In this document: piece by piece, positions 1 through 5,477 of the stretch
Position numbering within the stretch: position 1 is the first letter of the stretch
Layout: each line of letters starts with the position of its first letter
From: Hyphomicrobiales bacterium
GTDB lineage: Bacteria > Pseudomonadota > Alphaproteobacteria > Rhizobiales > JAJFHR01
Direction of reading: 5' to 3'
NCBI GenBank assembly: GCA_021775515.1
Contig: JAJFHR010000450.1
Coordinates: forward strand, 1 to 6,606
Length of the DNA: 6,606 nucleotides
Notes under the pieces: generated by a model
What the model was told of the DNA's origin: nothing
What the model saw: the letters and a program-made list of their open reading frames with translations, nothing else
The model's database searches: none
Position numbers and translations under genes: made by a program

Positions 1-116
1 AAAAAGTGGCCAAGCGTTATTCCAGCGACAATGCATAGGGCTACCCAAACACTCAGATAACGGCAAAAAAAGCTGATTTGCGGCACGACAGCCGGTGAGG
101 CATGGGTATCGGTCAT
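1..116 (-). CDS. acr3: ACR3-type arsenite efflux carrier, N-terminal fragment (runs off the left edge)
   Basis: Only the first 38 codons are in the window; the gene continues beyond base 1. The N-terminus is a short polar stretch followed by FFCRYLSVWVALCIVAGITLGHF, which resembles the start of ACR3 (BASS superfamily) arsenite permeases: a conserved 'RYLtlWvalcivaGi.lG' segment that forms the first membrane helix. ACR3 proteins expel As(III) from the cytoplasm across the inner membrane using the proton-motive force. The ATG (116-114) has only a weak GAGAA ribosome-binding site and lies 28 bp after the stop of the ArsR-ArsC fusion, so it is probably the next gene of the same ars operon. The operon logic supports the call: arsenate reduced by ArsC must be exported as arsenite. 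The family is inferred from this short segment plus context. The conserved cysteine in TM4 used by ACR3 lies outside the window. Confidence 0.82.
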   Translation of the reverse strand, partial: MTDTHASPAVVPQISFFCRYLSVWVALCIVAGITLGHF

Positions 117-144
117 GTTATTTCTCAATTAAAAAAGTTAACGG

Positions 145-999
145 TCAGGCGATGGTGAGCTGGTTTTTTCCAATTTCATCAAGGCGCTGTTTCAAGGATA
201 GCCTGTCGATGGTGTTGAGCGGCAGGCTAACAAAACAATCGATACGGTTTTCGAGTTGCCGGTAGGCATCAGAAAAGGCAAGTGATTTTTCCGCGCTGGT
301 TCCCTCAACCGCAGCCGGATCAGGCACTCCCCAATGTGCTGTCATCGGTTGACCCGGCCAGACCGGGCAGATTTCACCTGCCGCATCGTCGCATACGGTA
401 AACACAAAATCGAGATCAGGGGCATCCGGCCGGTCAAACTCATCCCAGTTTTTTGAGCGTAAGTTATCGGTGGGATAATTAAGCCGCTTAAGCAAGTCTG
501 CGGCAAAGGAATTGACTTTTCCAGTGGGATGGCTGCCGGCGCTATAAGCCTTGAAGCGGCCTTTGCCATGCCTGTTCATGATCGCCTCGGCCAGGATTGA
601 ACGGGCTGAATTGCCGGTGCAGAGAAACAAGACGTTATAAAATCGATGATTCATTTTCTTTTTCCCGTAAATCGGTTGAGTCAACTCATCAACAAGCGGG
701 CCGCACAATTCAGGGCGCCCGTCACAGCACTCCTGGGTTAAAAACAAAACCAAATCGTGGATAGCCGAAAGCTGGGGAGAATAGATAATTTCGCGACCTC
801 TCCGCGTTCCTTGCACAAGCCCGGCGCGAGCCAATAGTGCCAGGTGCGTTGATACGGTATTTTGCGGTGCCTCAACTTTGCGGGCGATTTCTCCGGCTTG
901 CAAACCATCCGGGCCGCTTTTGACCAGCAGCCTGAACACCTTCAATCGTGTTTCTTGCGATAAGGCGTGAAACACATCCATGGTTCGATTTATATCCAT
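145..999 (-). CDS. arsR-arsC: ArsR repressor fused to thioredoxin-type arsenate reductase ArsC (284 aa)
   Basis: A single frame encodes two normally separate proteins. Residues 1-100 (from ATG 999-997) are an ArsR/SmtB winged-helix repressor: MDINRTMDVFHALSQETR opening, recognition-helix region APQNTVSTHLALLARAGLV at about 44-62, wing ending in YSP. A C-terminal Cys91-Cys92...Cys99 cluster resembles the As(III) site of AfArsR-type repressors. Residues 118-284 are a low-molecular-weight-phosphatase-fold arsenate reductase: P-loop CTGNSAR with nucleophile Cys127 and Arg133 (CX5R), redox pair Cys203/Cys211 in TVCDDAAGEIC, and WGVPDPA with general acid Asp227. It should repress the operon until arsenite binds, and reduce As(V) to As(III) with thioredoxin. 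The frame is open upstream to TTG 1071, but the promoter and operator lie in that stretch, and the N-terminus from 999 matches stand-alone ArsR proteins. ATG 981 is the alternative start. An in-frame ATG at 654, after GGGAAAAAGAAA, could also yield ArsC alone (169 aa). Confidence 0.92.
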   Translation of the reverse strand: MDINRTMDVFHALSQETRLKVFRLLVKSGPDGLQAGEIARKVEAPQNTVSTHLALLARAGLVQGTRRGREIIYSPQLSAIHDLVLFLTQECCDGRPELCGPLVDELTQPIYGKKKMNHRFYNVLFLCTGNSARSILAEAIMNRHGKGRFKAYSAGSHPTGKVNSFAADLLKRLNYPTDNLRSKNWDEFDRPDAPDLDFVFTVCDDAAGEICPVWPGQPMTAHWGVPDPAAVEGTSAEKSLAFSDAYRQLENRIDCFVSLPLNTIDRLSLKQRLDEIGKNQLTIA

Positions 1000-1021
1000 A
1001 TATCGAGAAATACAGATATAT
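998..1021. promoter_or_regulatory. Likely ArsR operator, ATATATC-N10-GATATAT inverted repeat
   Basis: Perfect 7-bp arms, ATATATC (998-1004) and GATATAT (1015-1021), are separated by 10 bp. AT-rich imperfect palindromes of this size near the -10/-35 are typical ArsR/SmtB binding sites. Here the repeat covers the -10 and the spacer of the TTGACA promoter, so a bound dimer would block RNA polymerase. The right arm also touches the start codon at 999. I infer autorepression by the fused ArsR domain, relieved by As(III). Confidence 0.65.
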
Positions 1022-1035
1022 AATTCTTCTGTCAA
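1007..1035 (-). promoter_or_regulatory. Predicted sigma70-type promoter of the ars operon
   Basis: On the minus strand a perfect TTGACA -35 hexamer (1035-1030) is followed after 17 bp by TATTTC (1012-1007), a poor -10. Transcription would begin close to base 1000, next to the chosen ATG at 999. The mRNA would then be leaderless for that start, or have a leader of about 20 nt for the ATG at 981. The perfect -35 with optimal spacing and the overlap with an ArsR-like operator support the call; the -10 match is weak and the exact start site is uncertain. Confidence 0.6.
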
Positions 1036-1150
1036 CCAGCATGATCGGGCGCAATCTCCCAATTCATTCAATTGGACAACTTATCGTGTTCTCGTGGAGA
1101 ATGTGGCCGCCTGGTAAGCCCAAGCGCAATCCAAAAGACCTGCACCGCGA

Positions 1151-1165
1151 CAGATATTCTATCTG
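1151..1165. repeat. Perfect inverted repeat CAGATA-TTC-TATCTG just after the kinase stop
   Basis: Six-bp arms with a 3-nt loop lie 5 bp downstream of the sensor-kinase stop codon (kinase read leftward). The position suits a transcript-end hairpin, but the stem is AT-rich and no T-run follows on the minus strand, so it is not a convincing intrinsic terminator. The rest of the 1036-1150 gap shows no gene or clear signal. Confidence 0.35.
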
Positions 1166-1170
1166 GGGTT

Positions 1171-2538
1171 TCACGGCCCAATCGGTGTCGAAAGAGGCAG
1201 TTGAAAACTCGCTTTCAGGCCGCCAAGCGATGAAGTTTCCAGCGTCAGCCTTTTATCATAAGCCTCAAGCACGTCGCCGACAATTGCCAGGCCCAAACCG
1301 GAACCTGAGATTGTTTCATCCAGACGCACACCTCTTTTCTGGGCAATCTCGCGCAAGGAGCTTGAAATTCCTTCCCCGTCATCTTCGATTTCAAATATAG
1401 CTTGTGTGTTTTTGACATGCCCTTTGACGATGATGCGACTGGTGGCGTGTTTGACAGCATTTTCAAGAAGGTTGCCGAAAATTTCGGTCAGGTCATCTTT
1501 GTCAATTTGAACGCCGAGATTTTGATTGCACTCAATTTGAAAGTCCTTGCTCTCGCTATCTGGTGTTCGTTGTAGAGTTGTGACAATTCGGTCAATGACG
1601 GGAAGAACCTCAATTATTGGCATGGTTCTCACATCGCGGATACGCGCCTTGTTTAATTCCCTTTCGATCTGCCTGCGCATGGCCAGTGCGGTTGTTTCAA
1701 TGTCATTGGCAATTTCAATTTCACCTTTGCCACGCAAGCGCTTGACATCCGTCGTCAGCGCTGTCAGTGGAGTTTTGAAACCATGGGCAAGATCGCCTGC
1801 GCGGTTTTTTGCTTTTTGTATTGTTTTCTCTTGTGCTGATAACAGGTTGTTCACTTCATCAACAAGAGGTGACACCTCCGGCGGCATCGGCATCTTGATC
1901 CGCGACACAGTTCCACTGCGGACTGCGCTGAGTGATTTTTGCACCAGCGCTAGCGGGCTGAGCCCGATCGTAACCTGAAACCAACCGGCAAGCAGAAGAA
2001 ACAGCCCGAGTATTGCCAGCGCGATAGCGACTTCAAAGGAAAACTTTGAACTCAGGGAGCTTAATTCTGCCGTATCGATCGCAACGATCACGCGAACAGT
2101 CTGTTCTCCAGCCGGAGATTTGAATAACAGGCGGCGCTCATGGACCAGCACAGAGGAGCTTTGTGGTCCTGCTAAGTAGTGAATATGGACCTTCCCAAAG
2201 CCGGGCGTATCATTTGGCAAAGTCATCCGTGTATCCCACAGAGAACGCGACCGGGCCGATACGCCAGCGGTTTCATTGTTTATCTGCCAGTAAAGGCCGC
2301 TGAAAATATTTTCGAACCGTGGATCGGCGAGTTTTCCGGCAAGATGCGGCATGCCCGATGGCTCAAAACTGAGGCGGGCTGCAATTTGAGCGATATACGT
2401 GTCCAGTTCGCTGCCGATCCGCCGTTCCACATGCCGTTCGAACAGATAGATTAGGCCATAGCCGGTGATAATCAGTGCCATGGCAATGGTAATTACCTGA
2501 ATGACCTGCAACCTGAGCCTTAGAGAATGTGTTTTCAT
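1171..2538 (-). CDS. PhoQ-like transmembrane sensor histidine kinase (455 aa)
   Basis: This is the membrane sensor of a two-component system; it autophosphorylates on histidine and passes phosphate to the response regulator encoded just upstream. Order of parts: TM1 at about 12-33, a periplasmic domain of about 130 residues (34-167), TM2 at about 168-190, a HAMP linker (191-245, with GLSPLALVQKSL and EVSPLVDEVN), and a HisKA helix with DLAHGFKTPLTAL. His252 is the predicted phospho-acceptor. The HATPase_c domain has an N-box FGNLLENAVKHA (Asn356/Asn360), a G1 box EDDGEGI (386-391) and a G2 box GSGLGLAI (412-419). The H-box reads HGFKTP rather than the common HELRTP, a form seen in PhoQ-like kinases of Proteobacteria. 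Its ATG overlaps the regulator stop by 4 nt (ATGA) with no clear ribosome-binding site, so translation is probably coupled. The periplasmic domain shows no signature that identifies the ligand; I see no RExxE iron motif. Confidence 0.93.
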   Translation of the reverse strand: MKTHSLRLRLQVIQVITIAMALIITGYGLIYLFERHVERRIGSELDTYIAQIAARLSFEPSGMPHLAGKLADPRFENIFSGLYWQINNETAGVSARSRSLWDTRMTLPNDTPGFGKVHIHYLAGPQSSSVLVHERRLLFKSPAGEQTVRVIVAIDTAELSSLSSKFSFEVAIALAILGLFLLLAGWFQVTIGLSPLALVQKSLSAVRSGTVSRIKMPMPPEVSPLVDEVNNLLSAQEKTIQKAKNRAGDLAHGFKTPLTALTTDVKRLRGKGEIEIANDIETTALAMRRQIERELNKARIRDVRTMPIIEVLPVIDRIVTTLQRTPDSESKDFQIECNQNLGVQIDKDDLTEIFGNLLENAVKHATSRIIVKGHVKNTQAIFEIEDDGEGISSSLREIAQKRGVRLDETISGSGLGLAIVGDVLEAYDKRLTLETSSLGGLKASFQLPLSTPIGP

Positions 2539-3200
2539 GATTGTGTGTTCATGATCGCATAACCAAAACCCCGCCGGGTTTCAATTAATCCGGCACCCAG
2601 TTTTCGCCGCAACCGGCCAACAAGAACTTCTACAGCATTTGATTCACGCTGTTCATATTCCCCCTGTAGATGCTCAGCCAATTCCTGTTGCGGCACCACC
2701 CGGTCACAATGATGCATCAGATAGGCCAAAAGGCGGTATTCCTGGGGCGTCAGAGATTTCGGTACACCATTTACCGTCACGCGCATTTGCCTCGGGTCCA
2801 GCTTGACCTTGCCGATAACAATCGCAGGGTTTGCATGTCCGGTCGAGCGGCGAATGACGGCTCTTAAGCGTGCCAGCAATTCATCCATTTCAAAGGGTTT
2901 GGGAAGATAGTCGTCGGCGCCGGCATCAATACCATCAACACGTTCGCTCCAACTGCCGCGCGCGGTCAATACCAGGATGGGAAAGTGGCGATTATTTTCT
3001 CGCCATTTTTTCAAGATCGCCAGACCATCCATTCCCGGCAGACCAAGATCAAGGATCACGGCAGCGTAATCTTCCGTGTCCCCCTTAAACCAAACTTCTT
3101 CGCCATTTGCTTCATGATCGACAATGTAGCCCGCACTGGTGAGGGTCTCACTGACGTCTTTGATAATTCTCGGATCATCTTCTGCAAACAGAATTCGCAT
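2535..3200 (-). CDS. OmpR/PhoP-family response regulator (221 aa)
   Basis: A DNA-binding transcription factor of normal OmpR-family length. The receiver domain (1-115) has the acidic pocket AEDD (Glu7-Asp9), phospho-acceptor Asp51 in LDLGLPGMDG, Thr79 in LTARG and Lys101 in LPKPF. The C-terminal winged-helix domain (about 125-218) has the LTPQEYRLLAYL helix, the ESNAVEVLVGRLRRKLG recognition helix and the RRGFGY wing. I start it at ATG 3200-3198, not at a TTG one codon earlier. That ATG overlaps the stop of the upstream PepSY gene as TGATG and has a good AGAGGA ribosome-binding site 7 nt away. It should be phosphorylated by the kinase of the next gene. Its targets probably include the divergent promoter region 3539-3663 (inference from position). 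The family is certain; a specific symbol such as phoP is not justified. Confidence 0.94.
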   Translation of the reverse strand: MRILFAEDDPRIIKDVSETLTSAGYIVDHEANGEEVWFKGDTEDYAAVILDLGLPGMDGLAILKKWRENNRHFPILVLTARGSWSERVDGIDAGADDYLPKPFEMDELLARLRAVIRRSTGHANPAIVIGKVKLDPRQMRVTVNGVPKSLTPQEYRLLAYLMHHCDRVVPQQELAEHLQGEYEQRESNAVEVLVGRLRRKLGAGLIETRRGFGYAIMNTQS

Positions 3201-3538
3201 CAATCATCCTCTTTCCTGACAATCCTGCCTGTTTTTGCATCGACATAAATCTCCGTGACCCGGCCGGATGCGTCGATATATTTTAATTCATAAATTGGCC
3301 TGCCGTTTTCGATTTCAAATTCAGTCTCAATCAGTTCACCGTCAATTTGCGGGCGTATGGCTTTTAAAATTTCTTCAAACGGCAGAATATCTTGCGATTG
3401 GCGCTGCTTTAAAACTTGTTCCTGCTTTAAATCACTGATGACCGCATCTGCATATGCGAATTTGCCAAGCAAAACGCCAGCGGTACTTATGGCGGCAACA
3501 ACGATGACTGCAATCATGTAGTTAGTCTTGTTTTCCAT
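3200..3538 (-). CDS. Membrane-anchored PepSY-domain protein heading the two-component operon (112 aa)
   Basis: The N-terminus MENKTNY is followed by one hydrophobic helix (about 8-30) that works as a signal anchor or uncleaved signal; the rest would face the periplasm. Residues about 50-112 form a PepSY fold: a helical LPFEEILKAIRP segment, then strands including RPIYELKYIDASGRVTEIYVDAKTGRIV, the characteristic 'Y-x-h-x-h...G...hhVDA-TG-hh' ending. PepSY domains occur in protease propeptides and envelope proteins, where they are thought to bind or inhibit partners. The start is ATG 3538-3536 because GAAGGGG lies directly before it; an open frame reaches 3568 but has no such site. The stop overlaps the regulator start by 1 nt, so expression is tightly coupled to the two-component system. 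I infer an accessory signal-input or feedback role on the kinase; the actual function is unknown. Confidence 0.85.
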   Translation of the reverse strand: MENKTNYMIAVIVVAAISTAGVLLGKFAYADAVISDLKQEQVLKQRQSQDILPFEEILKAIRPQIDGELIETEFEIENGRPIYELKYIDASGRVTEIYVDAKTGRIVRKEDD

Positions 3539-3663
3539 AACCCCTTCATATCGCATCCAACATGACAATTCACTGAATAGGTTGATCAGCGATGTGTCAT
3601 GACACCCGGTTTATATCAGGATCATCGCTACTGTGGCGATTTGAAAATCGAAAGGAAAAACTC
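3539..3663. promoter_or_regulatory. Shared divergent control region with a 12-bp palindrome
   Basis: These 125 bp separate two divergent operons and must hold both promoters. Visible structure: a perfect palindrome GTGTCATGACAC (3594-3605); a further CATGACA copy at 3561-3567, 37 bp before the same motif at 3598-3604; inverted AGCGATG (3588-3594) and CATCGCT (3623-3629); and CGATTT-GA-AAATCG (3637-3650) beside the rightward Shine-Dalgarno. A TATATC (3612-3617) could be a rightward -10, but no good -35 sits at the right distance, which fits an activator-dependent promoter. No convincing sigma70 pair was found leftward. Binding by the neighbouring response regulator is inference. Confidence 0.5.
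3594..3605. repeat. Perfect 12-bp palindrome GTGTCATGACAC
   Basis: The site is completely self-complementary and lies in the middle of the divergent intergenic region, about 60-70 bp from both start codons. Such a site is a plausible dimer-binding operator. OmpR-family regulators more often use direct repeats, so a different dimeric regulator is also possible. Confidence 0.55.
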
Positions 3664-3945
3664 ATGAAAAAGCTTCTAATTCTCTCAACCTCAGCAGTTA
3701 CGCTGGCTTTGTCTTCACCTGTGCTTGCAAGCGATGATGACGCATATTGCGGTAAAACTGAAGGCCAGCCAATGCAACTTGAGGCGGTAAAAGCCAAAGT
3801 TGCCGAGAAGGGCTATGAGGTGCGCCGGATCAAACGTGAAGATGGTTGTTTGGAAGTTTACGCCATAGATAAGAACCGCGCGCGCGTTGAACTCTATGTC
3901 AACCCTGTATCGGGTGTAATCGTCAAAACCGAAAACGGGTCGTAG
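3664..3945 (+). CDS. Secreted PepSY-type (PepSY_2-like) protein with two cysteines (93 aa)
   Basis: A small exported protein. The Sec signal peptide MKKLLILSTSAVTLALSSPVLA has a likely signal-peptidase I cut after Ala22 (VLA|S). The mature part of about 71 residues has LEAVKAKVAEKGYEVRRIKREDGCLEVYAIDKNRARVELYVNPVSGVIVKT: one helix, then strands ending in a 'hYhNPVSGhIVK' turn, typical of the PepSY_2 group. Cys29 and Cys62 are the only cysteines of the mature form and could form a disulfide. The start at 3664 is set by the signal peptide and by AAGGA at 3652-3656, 7 nt upstream; the same frame is open to 3592 but that extension has no support. It ends 1 nt before the cytochrome b561 start, so the pair is almost certainly cotranscribed. 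A role as periplasmic partner of the cytochrome is inferred; no biochemical function is established for this group to my knowledge. Confidence 0.87.
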   Translation: MKKLLILSTSAVTLALSSPVLASDDDAYCGKTEGQPMQLEAVKAKVAEKGYEVRRIKREDGCLEVYAIDKNRARVELYVNPVSGVIVKTENGS

Positions 3946-3946
3946 T

Positions 3947-4507
3947 ATGTCTACTATCGAAAATACACCAAGGGCTGGCCGTTCACAACGGCCAGCCGAG
4001 GTAAAAGTCTGGGATATTGCTATCCGGTCGTTTCACTGGTCTTTGGTAATTTCCTATGTACTTGTCTGGGTCAGTGCAGATGAATGGGACCGGCTCCATG
4101 AGCTTGCCGGATACGTTATCGGTGGTTTGATTGGATTTCGCCTTATTTGGGGAATGGTGGGCTCGAAGCACGCAAGGTTTAGTGATTTTATTTACAAACC
4201 CTCCGCGGTATATTTTTACCTGCGGGATAGTTTGTTCCACAGAGCTAAACGATATCTCGGGCATAATCCCGCCGGTGGCGCAATGATCATCGCCTTGTTG
4301 TTGTCTCTCATAGCCGCAACAATTTCGGGCATCGCCATGACTACCAATACTTTCTGGGGCAGTGAATGGGTCGAGGAGCTTCATGAAATCACCGCCAATT
4401 TGACGCTTGTTCTGGTGATTTTGCATCTTGCCGGCGTTGTTTACAGCAGTGTTGCTCACGGCGAAAATCTTGTCCGCTCAATGATCTCCGGTTTCAAGCG
4501 GCATTAA
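3947..4507 (+). CDS. Cytochrome b561 family membrane protein (186 aa)
   Basis: A di-heme b-type cytochrome of the bacterial cytochrome b561 (Ni-hydrogenase b-type/CybB-like) superfamily. It should move electrons across or along the inner membrane, usually from quinol or to a periplasmic acceptor. Four hydrophobic helices lie at about 26-43, 52-72, 112-132 and 149-170. Candidate heme ligands sit where the family has them: His30 in RSFHW, His51 in RLHELAGY, His146 in ELHE and His160 in ILHLAGV. VWDIAIRSFHW, GFRLIWG and LGHNPAGG (His106) are also family hallmarks. The length is normal. The ATG follows the upstream stop after 1 nt (TAGTATG) with only a weak GGGT ribosome-binding site, which suggests coupling to the PepSY gene. 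Divergence from a two-component operon suggests regulated expression. Its donor and acceptor are unknown. Confidence 0.92.
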   Translation: MSTIENTPRAGRSQRPAEVKVWDIAIRSFHWSLVISYVLVWVSADEWDRLHELAGYVIGGLIGFRLIWGMVGSKHARFSDFIYKPSAVYFYLRDSLFHRAKRYLGHNPAGGAMIIALLLSLIAATISGIAMTTNTFWGSEWVEELHEITANLTLVLVILHLAGVVYSSVAHGENLVRSMISGFKRH

Positions 4508-4674
4508 CTGGAATTTGCGATCAAACCAAAACGCTCAAGATTGAAATACCGCCAATTCATTGCCCCCGACGGGGATATTAGTTACCAAATTTATTTCCGC
4601 TAACTTCTGTTAAATCTAGTGAATCTGCTGTAGGAAGAACAGGTGTTTCAATCTGCTAGGGTACATATCAGGAA
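4508..4674. other. Intergenic region between cytochrome b561 and nrnC
   Basis: No gene is seen in these 167 bp. A short CCCC-GAC-GGGG hairpin (4564-4574) lacks a T-run. AATCTGCT is repeated directly at 4622-4629 and 4650-4657, 28 bp apart and both followed closely by AGG. The nrnC promoter should be here, but no -35/-10 pair is convincing. Confidence 0.4.
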
Positions 4675-5286
4675 ATGACGATTTCACTTTATAAGGGCGA
4701 TTTGCCGGATGGCCTTGATCTTGGCGCGGTCGTTGCCATAGATACGGAAACCCTGGGCCTTCATCCCCATCGAGACAAACTTTGCGTTATTCAGCTGTCT
4801 TCGGGCGATGGCAACGCTCATCTGGTGCAATTTGACCGTGATACTTATCAGGCCCCAAATTTAAAGCGAATGCTGAGTGATGTAAATATTGTCAAACTCT
4901 TCCATTTTGCCAGATTTGATGTTGCCATGCTTTCTCACTATCTTGGCATCATCACAACTCCGGTCTACTGCACAAAAATTGCTTCCAAACTGGTCCGTAC
5001 CTACACCGACAGACATGGCCTTAAAGACCTATGCCGGGAATTGTTGGGGCGTGAATTGTCCAAACAACAACAAAGTTCTGACTGGGGAGCAGAGACGTTG
5101 AGCGAGGCGCAACAGGCCTATGCAGCTTCCGATGTGCTCTATCTGCACGAAATTAAATCCCGTCTCGATCAAATGCTTACCCGGGAAGGGCGAGTGGAAT
5201 TGGCCGCCAAATGTTTTGAATTTTTACCGACCCGTGCCAAGCTCGACCTAGCGGGATGGCCGGAAGAGGATATTTTTTCTCACTAA
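4675..5286 (+). CDS. nrnC: NrnC-type 3'-5' exoribonuclease / short RNase D-like protein (203 aa)
   Basis: A DEDDy-family 3'-5' exonuclease. Exo I is AIDTETLGLH with Asp23 and Glu25. Exo II is HFARFDVAML with Asp82. Exo III is YAASDVLYL with Tyr149 and Asp153. These residues bind two metal ions and activate water. The protein is only the catalytic domain: it lacks the C-terminal HRDC domains of true RNase D (about 370 aa). It matches the length of NrnC from Alphaproteobacteria, which degrades dinucleotides and other nanoRNAs to mononucleotides where orn is absent, and forms an octameric ring in characterised cases. The location upstream of lptC is the usual alphaproteobacterial context and supports NrnC over RNase D. 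AGGA lies only 1 nt from the ATG, closer than normal, with AGGG about 14 nt upstream; the N-terminus MTISLYKGDLPD nevertheless fits the family. Confidence 0.9.
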   Translation: MTISLYKGDLPDGLDLGAVVAIDTETLGLHPHRDKLCVIQLSSGDGNAHLVQFDRDTYQAPNLKRMLSDVNIVKLFHFARFDVAMLSHYLGIITTPVYCTKIASKLVRTYTDRHGLKDLCRELLGRELSKQQQSSDWGAETLSEAQQAYAASDVLYLHEIKSRLDQMLTREGRVELAAKCFEFLPTRAKLDLAGWPEEDIFSH

Positions 5287-5393
5287 CTCCCGCTGCCGGG
5301 CAAAATTTGATCGGTGTTGAGTTTTTTCGCCGAAAGAAAGAGTAACGACGGCGGGTACAAATAAAGATATGTTGTTGCCAAAGTCGATTTGCC

Positions 5394-5409
5394 GTTAAGG
5401 GGACTTAAC
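5394..5409. repeat. Perfect inverted repeat GTTAAG-GGGA-CTTAAC
   Basis: Six-bp arms and a 4-bp centre lie 95 bp before the lptC start codon. It could be an operator or part of a promoter. The two TTAA units recall the CtrA box of Alphaproteobacteria, but they are 6 bp apart rather than 7, so I do not call it a CtrA site. Confidence 0.45.
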
Positions 5410-5477
5410 ATAGAGCGCCTTTATGATGCCTTATTAAGACAATAGGTCCTGCCTCTGGAGGGCTGTGATAGCAGATT

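Noticed and set aside
1000..1071. N-terminal extension of the ArsR-ArsC fusion to a TTG at 1071
   Set aside because: The extension has no ribosome-binding site, contains the TTGACA promoter and the operator, and has no counterpart in ArsR proteins.
948..1400. Plus-strand open frame of about 150 codons across the ars promoter and the kinase 3' end
   Set aside because: It overlaps two well-supported minus-strand genes and the ars control region, and its translation has no recognisable domain. It is a shadow frame.
3983..4459. Minus-strand open frame of about 158 codons opposite the cytochrome b561 gene
   Set aside because: It is the reverse complement of a clear cytochrome b561 coding sequence and its product has no plausible domain.
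4564..4574. CCCC-GAC-GGGG hairpin as a terminator for the cytochrome operon
   Set aside because: The stem is only 4 bp with a 3-nt loop and no T-run follows, so it is not a credible intrinsic terminator.
5289..5300. CCCG-CTGC-CGGG hairpin as the nrnC terminator
   Set aside because: The stem is 4 bp and is followed by CAAAATTTG rather than a T-tract; the TTTTTT comes 22 bp later.
5395..5409. CtrA binding site (TTAA-N7-TTAAC)
   Set aside because: The two TTAA units here are separated by 6 bp, not 7. A similar CTAA-N6-TTAA occurs at about 4600-4615, which shows how easily such near-matches arise.
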